Origin: Belnapia moabensis DSM 16746
Lineage (GTDB): Bacteria; Pseudomonadota; Alphaproteobacteria; Acetobacterales; Acetobacteraceae
Length of the DNA stretch: 46,829 bases
Assembly (NCBI RefSeq): GCF_000745835.1
Contig: NZ_JQKB01000041.1
Location: 1-46,829, forward strand
Direction of reading: 5' to 3'
Part shown: positions 7,538-15,217 of the stretch, piece by piece
Layout of the letters: each line of letters begins with the position of its first letter
How positions within the stretch are numbered: position 1 is the first letter of the stretch
Position numbers and translations under genes: made by a program
Notes under the pieces: model-generated
The model's database searches: none
Seen by the model: the letters and a program-made list of their open reading frames with translations, nothing else
What the model was told of the DNA's origin: nothing

Positions 7538-8650
7538 TCACAGCGCGATGCGCACCGGCGCCCCGCGCGTCACCCGTGCAAGCAAGGCCGGATCCGGCTC
7601 CACCCCCAGCCCCGGCCCGCGCGGCACCGCGACCGTCCCGTCCCGGCAACGCACCCAGGGGTCGAAGGGGTTCGGCTCCATCTCGAGCCACAGCACCTCA
7701 ACCATCGGCCGCTCCATGAGCGCCGCCGCGACATGGATGGTGGCGACGAGCCCCGGTCCGAAATAGGGGCTGTGCGGCATGACGGTAACGCCATGCGCCT
7801 CGCAGAGCGCGATGACCTTCCGCATCTCGCCGATGCCTCCGACCTTCGTCACGCTCGGCTGCGCATAATCTATGGCCCCGGCCTCGATCAGCGCCTTGAA
7901 GCCGAACAGCCCCGCCGTGTTCTCACCGGCCGACAACGGAATCCCGTACTGCCTGAGGCTCGCCAGCCCCGCCGCATCCTCCGGCGGCCAGACCGGCTCC
8001 TCCAGCCAGAACAGCCCATCGCCAGCCAGCGACCGCGCCATCTCGCGCGCCACCGGCGGCGTCCAGGCGCAGTTCACATCGAGCATGATCGCGGCCCCCG
8101 GAGCCGCGCGCCTGGCCGCCACCACCGCCTCCCGCGTCACCTCATGCAGCTTGATGTGCCGGTAGCCCCGCGCCGCCGACTCCGCCGTGTTGCGCGCGAC
8201 GAGATCGAGGTCGCCGCCATAGGAAAGCAGGCTCGCATAGGCCGGCAGCCGCTCGGGCGCCGCCCCGCCCAGCAGCCGCCACACCGGCTGCCCGCAGCGC
8301 TTGCCCATGATGTCCCAGAGCGCGATCTCGATGCCCGAGAAGGCATAGACGAAGGCGCCATTGCGCCCCAGCAGATGCGTCCCGTGCAGCACACGCCGCG
8401 AAAGACCGTTGATGTCGCCCGAGTCCTGCCCCAGCACCAGCGGTGCGACGATTGTCTCCAGCGCCGCCCTCGTGGTCGGAATGGCGGCATGGCCGAAGGC
8501 CTCGCCCCAGCCGACCAACCCGTCCTCCGTCTCGACGCGGACGAGCAGCACCTCCATCCGGTCCCAGAGTTGCCCGGCGAAGCGCCCATGCGGCCCGCCC
8601 ATGGTGAAGGGCATGGACAGGACCGAGCATTCGACCGCCGTGATGCGCAT
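7538..8650 (-). CDS. Mandelate racemase/muconate lactonizing enzyme family protein (enolase superfamily)
   Basis: This 370-residue protein has an N-terminal capping domain and a C-terminal barrel. Visible active-site candidates are Lys167-x-His169 (IKLHE), metal ligands Asp191 (LDVNCAW), Glu217 (WLEEP) and Glu243 (AGEN), and His293 (VMPHSPYFGPG). The His at the seventh strand places it nearer mandelate racemase than true muconate cycloisomerases, which use Lys there. The Asp that normally pairs with this His appears to be Ser266 (QPSVTKVGG). Enolase-superfamily enzymes remove a proton alpha to a carboxylate, then racemise, dehydrate or cycloisomerise. It sits between the crotonase and livK, so its substrate is probably imported by the Liv system. 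The exact reaction cannot be named. Confidence 0.88.
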   Translation of the reverse strand: MRITAVECSVLSMPFTMGGPHGRFAGQLWDRMEVLLVRVETEDGLVGWGEAFGHAAIPTTRAALETIVAPLVLGQDSGDINGLSRRVLHGTHLLGRNGAFVYAFSGIEIALWDIMGKRCGQPVWRLLGGAAPERLPAYASLLSYGGDLDLVARNTAESAARGYRHIKLHEVTREAVVAARRAAPGAAIMLDVNCAWTPPVAREMARSLAGDGLFWLEEPVWPPEDAAGLASLRQYGIPLSAGENTAGLFGFKALIEAGAIDYAQPSVTKVGGIGEMRKVIALCEAHGVTVMPHSPYFGPGLVATIHVAAALMERPMVEVLWLEMEPNPFDPWVRCRDGTVAVPRGPGLGVEPDPALLARVTRGAPVRIAL

Positions 8651-8664
8651 GAGCCTGGATGTTC

Positions 8665-8684
8665 CCCCGGCCCTCTCGCCGGGG
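8665..8684 (-). other. Intercistronic GC hairpin in the catabolic operon
   Basis: CCCCGGC (8665-8671) and GCCGGGG (8678-8684) form a perfect 7-bp stem with a 6-nt loop in the 88-nt gap between the crotonase and the enolase-superfamily gene. It is the only sizeable gap in an otherwise tight operon. It has no T-tract, so it may be a processing or mRNA-stability element rather than a terminator. Confidence 0.35.
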
Positions 8685-8738
8685 CCGCTCCCGCATCCTG
8701 CGGCGCCCCGCGGCGGAGTTCAACCGGGACCCCGGCGA

Positions 8739-9521
8739 TTAGCGCCCCTTGAACACGGGCTTGCGCTTCTCGGCGAAGGCCAGCTGCGCCTCCCGCGTAT
8801 CCTCCGTCCCGGCCAGCGCCACGGTCTGCGACTGCTCGAAGCGATAGCCGTCTTGCAGCGGCAATTCCTCCGTGACCTGGAAGGACCGCTTGGCCGCCCG
8901 CACGGCGAGCGGCACCTTCGCAGCGATCTCCCGCGCGATGCCCATTGCCGTCCCCATCAGCGCATCGTCAGGCACGCAGGCCGAGACGACGTTCATCCGC
9001 AGCAGTTCCGGCCCGGTGATGCGCCGCGCCGTCATGATCATCAGCCGCGCATCGCTCTCGCCGAAATGCCGCCGCACATGCCGCACCCCGCCGGCCAGCC
9101 CCACATCCACCTCGGTCATGGAGAGGAAGGCGCCCTCCCCCGCTACGAGGATATCCGCCGAGAGCGCCAGCACGCAGCCTGCCCCGATCGCCGCGCCGTT
9201 GATGGCCGCGATCACCGGCACGCCACATTCCATGACGCAGTCGAAGGCCGCGCGCACGTTGCGGTTGTGCCGCGGATAGGCCCCGGGCCTGCCGGAAAGC
9301 CCCGGCCGCTCCTTCAGATCCGCCCCGGCCGAGAACGCGCGCCCCTCGCCTGTCAGCACGATGGCCCGCACCTCCGCCATGTCGTGCAGCGCATCGAAGA
9401 TGTCGGCGATCTCCTCGCGGAAGCGCGCATTCTGCGCATTCACCGGCGGCCGCCGCATGGTGACGGTGGCGACATGCTCCGCGATCTCTACGCTGAAGCA
9501 CTCCAACCCATCGAAGCTCAT
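8739..9521 (-). CDS. Enoyl-CoA hydratase/isomerase (crotonase) family protein
   Basis: This 260-residue protein has the standard crotonase length. FSAGADLKE (about 63-71) and INGAAIGAGCVLALSADILVA are the two oxyanion-hole segments that hold a CoA thioester. The first catalytic Glu of true enoyl-CoA hydratases (GGGCEL in the model enzymes) is Val here (GAGCVL). The second is kept in SMTEVDVGL. The enzyme may therefore be an isomerase or another crotonase rather than a classical hydratase. I start at the ATG ending at 9521 (MSFDGLECFSVEIAEHVATV); longer frames lack homology. The start overlaps the stop of the upstream hydrolase gene by 4 nt, so the two are translationally coupled. Confidence 0.9.
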   Translation of the reverse strand: MSFDGLECFSVEIAEHVATVTMRRPPVNAQNARFREEIADIFDALHDMAEVRAIVLTGEGRAFSAGADLKERPGLSGRPGAYPRHNRNVRAAFDCVMECGVPVIAAINGAAIGAGCVLALSADILVAGEGAFLSMTEVDVGLAGGVRHVRRHFGESDARLMIMTARRITGPELLRMNVVSACVPDDALMGTAMGIAREIAAKVPLAVRAAKRSFQVTEELPLQDGYRFEQSQTVALAGTEDTREAQLAFAEKRKPVFKGR

Positions 9522-10297
9522 CCCTGCACCTTTCCAGCAAATTCGATCAGCGCCCGCGCCACCGCCTCCGGCTGCTCCGGCAGCAGCGCATGCCCTGCCC
9601 CCTCGACGACGACCATCCCGACCCGCGGCCCCAACGCCTCGCGCAGCCTCGCCTCGCTCGGCACCGGCGCGATCGCATCCTCCGCCGCCGCGACGTAAAG
9701 CACCGGCACCCGCTCCGCGACACGCTTCCAGCCCGCATCCGTCGCCGCCGTCGCCGCCCGCTGCATCCGCGCGACCGGCGCATGCCAACCATCGAGCCAC
9801 ACTCGCGCGTCATGCCCCGGCGCGAAATAGCCCCGTTGCAGATGCCCCAGCCGCTCCGCCTCGCCCAGCCGCGGGTCGAAGCTGCCATCGATCGAAGCGC
9901 GCACCGCCGGATTGAGCACCGTGTCGATGGACGCGGCCAGCAACGCCACGCCTCGCACCGCCGGCGCCCGCACCACCGCCACCGCCCGCGCCACCCAATT
10001 GCCGAAGGCATGCCCCGCGACCACCGCCGGCCCATCCACGCCCGCCGCCGCCAGCGCCGCCGCCGCGTCCTCGGCGAGGTCGTAGAGCGTCAGCCCCTCC
10101 ATCGGCCCCTCCGAGCCGCCGATGCCCCGCGGCTCCGCCCGCACCACCCGGAACCCGGCGGCGGCGACCGGCGGCGCCACGGCATCGAAATCCTCAGCCC
10201 CCCGCCCGAGCGAGGGCAGCAGCAGCACAGCCGGCCCCCTGCCCTCGGCCTGCCAGGCGATCCGCGCCGCGCCACGCGCCGCCAGCCCCCGCTCCAT
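9518..10297 (-). CDS. Alpha/beta-hydrolase fold protein with Ala in place of the nucleophile
   Basis: This 259-residue protein has the alpha/beta-hydrolase pattern: AVLLLPSLGRGAEDFDAVA (oxyanion region), RAEPRGIGGSEGP, the nucleophile elbow and VVEGAGHALLPEQPEAVA (late His). The acid is probably the Asp in AAAEDAIAP. The elbow reads GHAFG (95-99), so the usual Ser/Cys/Asp nucleophile is Ala97. The fold is clear but ordinary Ser-dependent ester hydrolysis is unlikely. Non-hydrolytic members such as cofactor-free dioxygenases and some C-C bond enzymes use the fold differently. The ATG at 10297 has a GGAGG upstream (minus strand). It is the first gene of the leftward catabolic operon and diverges from pcaH across 68 nt. 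Confidence 0.85.
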   Translation of the reverse strand: MERGLAARGAARIAWQAEGRGPAVLLLPSLGRGAEDFDAVAPPVAAAGFRVVRAEPRGIGGSEGPMEGLTLYDLAEDAAAALAAAGVDGPAVVAGHAFGNWVARAVAVVRAPAVRGVALLAASIDTVLNPAVRASIDGSFDPRLGEAERLGHLQRGYFAPGHDARVWLDGWHAPVARMQRAATAATDAGWKRVAERVPVLYVAAAEDAIAPVPSEARLREALGPRVGMVVVEGAGHALLPEQPEAVARALIEFAGKVQG

Positions 10298-10365
10298 CGC
10301 GCCCTCCTCGCTTCCCCCGCAGCATCCGCTCGGGCATGCTCCCCGGCAAGCGAGGGAGGAACCAC

Positions 10366-11079
10366 ATGGCAGAGGACGCGCCGGCCCGCTTCGACCCGCT
10401 GCCTCCCGGCATTGCCCCCATCGTCCCGACGCCCGGCTACCCAAGCACCTTCACCCATACGCCGAGCCAGCCCCTCATCCGCCGTCCGCCCGGCCGCGGC
10501 GAGATCACCGGCCCGCTCGCCCTCCACCGCAAGCTGCCCTGCGGCGAGGCCAACCTCGCCGAGCCCATCCCCGGCCGCCCCGCCGTCGGCCAACTCATCC
10601 ACATCGCCGGCCAGGTCCTTGACGAGGACGGCCGCCCCATCCCCGACGCCGTGGTTGAGCTCTGGCAGGCCAATGCCGCCGGCCGCTACGCCCATGCCAG
10701 CGACACGCGCTCCGCCCCGCTCGACCCGAACTTCATCGGTCAGGGCCGCGTCCGGACGGATGCGGAAGGACGCTACGGCTTCTTCACCATGCGCCCCGGC
10801 GCCTATCCCGTGCCCGGCGAGGCGGTGTGGTGGCGCCCGCCCCACCTCCATTTCTGCGTCCTCGGCCCCGCCAGCCTCTCCCGCCTAGTGACGCAGATGT
10901 TCTTCCCCGGCGACCCGCTGAACCCGCTCGACCACATCTTCATGGCCGTCCCTGACGCCGCCGCCCGCGAGCGCCTCATCGCCCGCCCGCTGCCGCCATC
11001 GGAAATCGGCTCCGGCTGGCTCGGCTACCGCCACGACATCCTGCTCCGCGGCCGCCGCGCGACGCCCGTGCTGGCATGA
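10366..11079 (+). CDS. pcaH: Protocatechuate 3,4-dioxygenase beta-subunit-like intradiol dioxygenase
   Basis: This 238-residue protein matches PcaH, the iron-bearing subunit that opens an ortho-dihydroxylated aromatic ring between the two hydroxyls. All four ferric-iron ligands of the family are visible at the expected spacing: Tyr108 (AAGRYAH), Tyr147 (RPGAYPVP), His160 and His162 (WWRPPHLHF). APLDPNF and YRHDILLRGRRATP are further PcaH hallmarks. I start at the ATG at 10366, preceded 6 nt upstream by AGGGAGGA, not at an earlier in-frame ATG. The gene overlaps pcaG by 4 nt (ATGA). The shared 68-nt gap with the divergent hydrolase gene must hold both promoters. Confidence 0.93.
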   Translation: MAEDAPARFDPLPPGIAPIVPTPGYPSTFTHTPSQPLIRRPPGRGEITGPLALHRKLPCGEANLAEPIPGRPAVGQLIHIAGQVLDEDGRPIPDAVVELWQANAAGRYAHASDTRSAPLDPNFIGQGRVRTDAEGRYGFFTMRPGAYPVPGEAVWWRPPHLHFCVLGPASLSRLVTQMFFPGDPLNPLDHIFMAVPDAAARERLIARPLPPSEIGSGWLGYRHDILLRGRRATPVLA

Positions 11080-11645
11080 CGCCGCTCTCCTCCCACACCG
11101 TCGGCCCCTTCTTCCCCGAAGCCTTCATCCGCGAGGGCGACAACGATCTCACCCGCACCACGACCGACGCGCCGCCCTCCCGACGCGGCACCCCCATCCG
11201 CCTGAATGGCCGCGTGCTGCGCGAGGGCGGGCTCCCCTGCATCAATGCCATCCTCGAAGCCTGGCAGGCCGATGCCGCCGGCCGCTTCCACCACCCCGCT
11301 GACCCGGAGGAAGCGCAGGCCGACCCCGAGTTCCTCGGCTGGGGCCGCGCCCGCACGGATGCCGAGGGCCGCTACGAGTTCCACACCCTCCTGCCCGGCG
11401 CCTTCCTCGACCGCGCCCCGCATGTGAACCTGCTGGTGATGGCCTCCGGCCTCATGCAGCCGGTGGCGACGACGCTCTTCTTCCCGGAATTCGCCGCCGC
11501 CAACGCGACGGACCCAGTACTCGCCCTTGTTCCGCCGTCGCGCCGCCCCCGCCTCTTCGCCACGCCCGACAATGCCGGCGGCTACCGCTTCGACATCCGC
11601 CTCCGCGGTAGTGCGGACGAGGAGACGCCCTTCTTCGAGGATTAA
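11076..11645 (+). CDS. pcaG: Protocatechuate 3,4-dioxygenase alpha-subunit-like protein
   Basis: This 189-residue protein begins MTPLSSHTVGPFFPEAFIRE, matching the PcaG N-terminus (T-x-S-Q-T-V-G-P-F-x). It continues with GRVLREGGLPCINAILEAWQ, RTDAEGRYEFHTLLPGA, APHVNLLVMASGLM and YRFDIRLRGSADEETPFFED. In known enzymes the alpha chain completes the active-site cavity but binds no iron; here the second His of the metal pair is Asn (HVN), as expected. The ATGA overlap with pcaH implies coupled, equimolar synthesis. No pcaB, pcaC or pcaD follows: the next gene converges. The ring-cleavage product must be processed by the divergent operon or by genes elsewhere. Confidence 0.92.
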   Translation: MTPLSSHTVGPFFPEAFIREGDNDLTRTTTDAPPSRRGTPIRLNGRVLREGGLPCINAILEAWQADAAGRFHHPADPEEAQADPEFLGWGRARTDAEGRYEFHTLLPGAFLDRAPHVNLLVMASGLMQPVATTLFFPEFAAANATDPVLALVPPSRRPRLFATPDNAGGYRFDIRLRGSADEETPFFED

Positions 11646-11652
11646 GCCGGCA

Positions 11653-12588
11653 TCAGCTCCCGCCCGGCTCATCTTCCGTCGGAATCTCGCAGCGATTGTG
11701 GATATGCGTCGCCGCCACCGCCGCATGCCCCATCCCGACCACGATCTGGTCGAGCCCCCGCACGATGTCGCCGGCCGCATAGAGCCCCCGCACCGTGGTC
11801 TGGCAATGCTCGTCGACCAGCAATGCGCCCGATTCATCCCGCTCGGCACCGAGGCCCAGCGCCAGCTCCGACCGGTAGTGCAGCCCGAGCGCCGAATACA
11901 GCACCTCGAACCGATGCTCCGCCCCACCGCCCCGCAGTGCCGCGATCCGCCCGTCTCGGATGTCGAGCCCTGTCACCGGCTCCTCCACCAGCCGGATGCG
12001 GTGCCGCGCCACCACCTCTCGCTGTGCTTTATCCAGCGCCAGCGGCCGGCCGAGCGTCAGCAGCGTCACATCCCCGGAATAGGTGCGGGCGATGAAGGCC
12101 GCCTCGCCCAACCCATGCGCGCCATGGCCGATGACGGCGATGCGCTGCCCGCGCGATTCATGCCCGTCGCAAATCGGGCAGTAGCGCACCAGGCCGCGCC
12201 GCACCGCATCCGGCAGGTCGGGCAGGTCCGGCTCCACATCCAGCGCCCCCGTCGCCAGCAGCACGCGCCGCGCCTCGACCGTCCGGTCGCCGCCGCCCGC
12301 CGCCTCCAGCACCGCGGCGAAGCCCCCCGCCTGCCGCCGCAGCCCCGTCACCCGCGCCATCTCCGGCCTGATGCCGTACCGCGCCAGATGCTCACGTTGC
12401 AGGTCGAGGATATCCGTCCCCGGAATTCCCCCCGCGAAGAACGGAATGTTGTGGCTGGCCGGAATCCAGGCGGCCCGCGGCTCCCCCGCATCCGCCACCA
12501 GCACATGCCGTCCGAAGCGCGCGAGATAAAGCGCCGCCGTCAGCCCGGCCGGCCCACCCCCGATGACGAGGCAATCCACCTGTTCCAC
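11653..12588 (-). CDS. Thioredoxin-reductase-like NAD(P)/FAD-dependent oxidoreductase
   Basis: This 311-residue flavoprotein has an FAD-binding GGGPAG near residue 11 and a second dinucleotide site with degenerate glycines (VIGHGAHGLGEAAF). A redox-active CPIC sits at about 137-140 (RYCPICDGHE), the position of the CATC disulfide of thioredoxin reductase. The FAD-contacting YAAGDIV lies near the C-terminus. It should use NADPH to reduce a disulfide protein or small molecule; a ferredoxin-NADP reductase role is less likely because of the CPIC. I choose GTG at 12588 because GAGGAA lies 6 nt upstream; the earlier in-frame TTG would overlap that site. It converges on pcaG with a 7-nt gap and diverges from the thioesterase gene. 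Confidence 0.88.
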   Translation of the reverse strand: MEQVDCLVIGGGPAGLTAALYLARFGRHVLVADAGEPRAAWIPASHNIPFFAGGIPGTDILDLQREHLARYGIRPEMARVTGLRRQAGGFAAVLEAAGGGDRTVEARRVLLATGALDVEPDLPDLPDAVRRGLVRYCPICDGHESRGQRIAVIGHGAHGLGEAAFIARTYSGDVTLLTLGRPLALDKAQREVVARHRIRLVEEPVTGLDIRDGRIAALRGGGAEHRFEVLYSALGLHYRSELALGLGAERDESGALLVDEHCQTTVRGLYAAGDIVRGLDQIVVGMGHAAVAATHIHNRCEIPTEDEPGGS

Positions 12589-12715
12589 TCGCAATTCCTC
12601 ACGCCTCGTGGCAGCGCAACGCGCTTCACGGCGGAAGTTCCGGATGGTTGCGCAGCACGGGCGAACGCAGCCCCGTCGCCCGAGTTAGGACGATGAATCG
12701 AAGGAGCCACAGCCC

Positions 12716-13138
12716 ATGCCGGACAACCCGCCGGACGACCTACCGGACCCCACCGGCGGCCCGCAGCTGCGGACCATCGCCATGCCGCGCGACGCCAATG
12801 CCTCGGGCGACATCTTCGGCGGCTGGACCCTGTCGCAGATGGACCTCGCCGGCGCCGGCTATGCGGCGGAGCGCGCCCAGGGCCGCGTCGCCACGGTCGC
12901 CATCGAGGCGATGCGCTTCCTCCGCCCCATCCTGGTCGGCGATGAGGTGAGCTGCTACTGCACCCCCCTCCGATGCGGCGAGACCTCGGTCACCGTCAAG
13001 GTCGAGACCTGGGCGCGGGGCCGCGGCCACGGCCGCCGCCCGGAGAAGGTCACCGAAGGCGTCTTCACCTTCGTCGCCATGGACGAGCACGGCCATCCGA
13101 GCCCGCTGCCGCCCGAATCCCAAGGAGCCACGCCATGA
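12716..13138 (+). CDS. Acyl-CoA thioesterase, YciA-like hotdog fold
   Basis: This 140-residue protein matches the small hotdog thioesterases. LRTIAMPRDANASGDIFGGW is the diagnostic YciA segment with its catalytic Asp near the N-terminus. It is followed by the TVAIEAMRFLRPILVGDEVS strand-helix-strand and VTEGVFTFVAMDEHGHPSPL. YciA enzymes hydrolyse short- to medium-chain acyl-CoA thioesters. GAAGGAG 10 nt upstream supports the ATG. Its stop overlaps the next start (ATGA), and that gene overlaps poxB, so a thioesterase, a small acidic protein and pyruvate oxidase are made from one message. A role in acetyl-CoA/acetate balance is inferred. Confidence 0.9.
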   Translation: MPDNPPDDLPDPTGGPQLRTIAMPRDANASGDIFGGWTLSQMDLAGAGYAAERAQGRVATVAIEAMRFLRPILVGDEVSCYCTPLRCGETSVTVKVETWARGRGHGRRPEKVTEGVFTFVAMDEHGHPSPLPPESQGATP

Positions 13139-13452
13139 CGCTGTTCACCATCGAGGTCGCCGGCCGCCCCCTTCTCGTCTTCCCCGAGAAGAGCACCGAG
13201 GCCGCCGAGGAACTCGCCACCAACTCCATCGGCCCGGACCTGCAGGATTTCGAGGAGGATGGCGAGCCGCTCTGGGACGGCGAGGAGCCCCTGACCGTCC
13301 GCGCCGCCAATGACCAGGAATCCGCCCTCTGGGACCAGGGCCTGGCCGAGGCGAAGTCCTCCGGAGACTCCGCCGACTTCGACCCCGACAGCTACGCCGT
13401 CCTCCTCGTCGAGGTCGATGCGGAGGACGGCGATGAGGAGGACGAGGCCTGA
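13135..13452 (+). CDS. Small acidic protein of unknown function
   Basis: This 105-residue protein has no family that I can name. It is strongly acidic, ending [14 protein letters not shown], with Phe/Val-rich strands at the N-terminus ([18 protein letters not shown]) and a conserved-looking [13 protein letters not shown] helix. No signal peptide or membrane segment is visible. Its ATG lies within the thioesterase stop (ATGA) and its TGA shares one base with the poxB ATG, so three genes are translationally coupled. That arrangement and the normal local codon use make it a real gene. It might be a regulator or partner of PoxB or the thioesterase, which is speculation. Confidence 0.7.
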   Translation: MTLFTIEVAGRPLLVFPEKSTEAAEELATNSIGPDLQDFEEDGEPLWDGEEPLTVRAANDQESALWDQGLAEAKSSGDSADFDPDSYAVLLVEVDAEDGDEEDEA

Positions 13453-15179
13453 TGGCCCGTCAGTCCGTCGCCGACCTCATCGCCGACACGCTGCGCAAGG
13501 TCGGCGTCCGCCGCATCTACGGCCTGGTCGGCGACTCGCTGAACGGACTGACGGACAGCCTCCGCCGCAAGGGGGAGATCGACTGGGTGCATGTCCGCCA
13601 CGAGGAGACGGCCGCCTTCGCCGCCGGCGCCGAGGCGCACCTGACCGGCCAGCTTGCCGTCTGCGCCGGTAGCTGCGGCCCCGGCAACCTGCACCTCATC
13701 AACGGGCTCTATGACTGCCACCGCAACCGCGTCCCGGTCCTCGCCATCGCCGCGCATATCCCGACCGGCGAGATCGGCAGCGGATACTTCCAGGAGACGG
13801 ACCCGCGCCATCTCTTCGCCGAATGCAGCCACTATGTCAGCCCGGTGGCGACCGTCTCGCAGATCGGCCGCGTCCTCGACACCGCCATCCGCGAGGCGAT
13901 CGGCAAGCGCGGCGTCGCCGTCATCGTCATCCCCGGCGATGTCGCGCTGGAGGACGCGGAGGAATCCTCCCCCTCCCGCTGGATCGCGCCCGCGCCTGCC
14001 ATCGTCCAGCCCGACCCCGGCGGGGTCGCTTCGCTGGCCGAGTTGCTGAACGGCGCCGGCCGCATCACCATGCTCTGCGGCGGCGGCTGCGCCGGCGCGC
14101 ATGACGAGGTGGTCGCGCTGGCCGATGCGCTGAAGGCGCCGGTCGTCCACGCGCTGCGCGGCAAGGAGTTCGTCGAGTACGACAACCCCTTCGATGTCGG
14201 CATGACCGGGCTGATCGGCTTCTCCTCCGGCTACCACGCCATGATGGAGTGCGACACGCTGCTGATGCTGGGGACCGACTTCCCCTACCGCCAGTTCTTC
14301 CCGACCGAGGCCAAGGTCGCCCAGGTCGATATCCGCCCGGAGAATCTCGGCCGCCGCACCCGCCTCGACCTCGGCCTGGTCGGCGACGTGAAGCAGACCA
14401 TCGCCGCCCTGCTTCCCCGGCTCACGCCACGCGAGGATCGCCGCTTCCTCGACCGCGCCCTCGCCCATTACCGCGACGCCCGCAAGGGCCTCGACGAGCT
14501 GGCCGTCGGCCATCCCGGCCGCAAGCCGATCCACCCGCAATACCTGGCCCGCGTGCTCGACGAGGTCGCCGCCGAGGACGCCATCTTCACCTGCGACGTC
14601 GGCACGCCGACGGTCTGGGCCGCCCGCTACCTCACCATGAACGGCAGGCGCCGCCTGGTCGGCTCCTTCTGGCACGGCTCCATGGCGAATGCCCTGCCGC
14701 AGGCGATCGGCGCGCAATCCGCCTATCCCGGTCGGCAGGTGATCTCCCTCTCCGGCGATGGCGGCTTCGCCATGCTGATGGGTGACCTGCTGACGCTGAA
14801 CCAGCTCGACCTGCCGGCGAAGATCGTCATCGTCAACAACGGCACGCTCGGCTTCGTCGAGCTGGAGATGAAGGCCGGCGGCTTCCTCGACGCCGGCACG
14901 GAGCTGAAGAACCCCGACTTCGCCGCCATGGCCCGCGCCACCGGCATGCACGCAGTGCGCGTCGAGGACCCCGCCGATCTGCGCGGCGCCTTGCAGGAGG
15001 CCCTCGCCCATCCCGGTCCCGCCGTGGTGGACGTCGTCACCAACCGCATGGAGCTGAGCCTGCCACCCAAGACCACCTTCGAGCAGGCGAAGGGCTTCGG
15101 CATCTACTTGGCGAAGGCCGTCATCAGCGGCCGCGGCAGCGAGGTGGTGGAGCTGGCCCGCACCAATCTGCTGCGCTGA
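13452..15179 (+). CDS. poxB: Thiamine-diphosphate enzyme, PoxB-like pyruvate dehydrogenase (quinone)
   Basis: This 575-residue protein has the full length and three-domain order of PoxB. The N-terminal pyrimidine-binding domain has [17 protein letters not shown] and [19 protein letters not shown] with the activating Glu. The middle domain (about 190-330) fits FAD/nucleotide binding. The C-terminal diphosphate domain has [12 protein letters not shown] (435-446) to NNG (462-464) for Mg-ThDP. PoxB oxidises pyruvate to acetate and CO2, passing electrons to membrane quinone. The C-terminal tail retains a helical segment ([18 protein letters not shown]), corresponding to the lipid-activated region. 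An acetolactate synthase is less likely given the PoxB-type N-terminus. It converges with the PQQ dehydrogenase across a strong hairpin. Confidence 0.9.
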   Translation: MARQSVADLIADTLRKVGVRRIYGLVGDSLNGLTDSLRRKGEIDWVHVRHEETAAFAAGAEAHLTGQLAVCAGSCGPGNLHLINGLYDCHRNRVPVLAIAAHIPTGEIGSGYFQETDPRHLFAECSHYVSPVATVSQIGRVLDTAIREAIGKRGVAVIVIPGDVALEDAEESSPSRWIAPAPAIVQPDPGGVASLAELLNGAGRITMLCGGGCAGAHDEVVALADALKAPVVHALRGKEFVEYDNPFDVGMTGLIGFSSGYHAMMECDTLLMLGTDFPYRQFFPTEAKVAQVDIRPENLGRRTRLDLGLVGDVKQTIAALLPRLTPREDRRFLDRALAHYRDARKGLDELAVGHPGRKPIHPQYLARVLDEVAAEDAIFTCDVGTPTVWAARYLTMNGRRRLVGSFWHGSMANALPQAIGAQSAYPGRQVISLSGDGGFAMLMGDLLTLNQLDLPAKIVIVNNGTLGFVELEMKAGGFLDAGTELKNPDFAAMARATGMHAVRVEDPADLRGALQEALAHPGPAVVDVVTNRMELSLPPKTTFEQAKGFGIYLAKAVISGRGSEVVELARTNLLR

Positions 15180-15185
15180 ACGCAG

Positions 15186-15210
15186 GCCGGGGGGACACCC
15201 GCCCCCCGGC
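15186..15210. terminator. Bidirectional terminator-like hairpin
   Basis: GCCGGGGGG (15186-15194) and CCCCCCGGC (15202-15210) form a perfect 9-bp stem with a 7-nt loop in the 38-nt gap between the convergent poxB and PQQ dehydrogenase genes. No T-tract follows on either strand, so termination may need help, but the position fits a shared terminator. Confidence 0.6.
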
Positions 15211-15217
15211 TTCCGCC

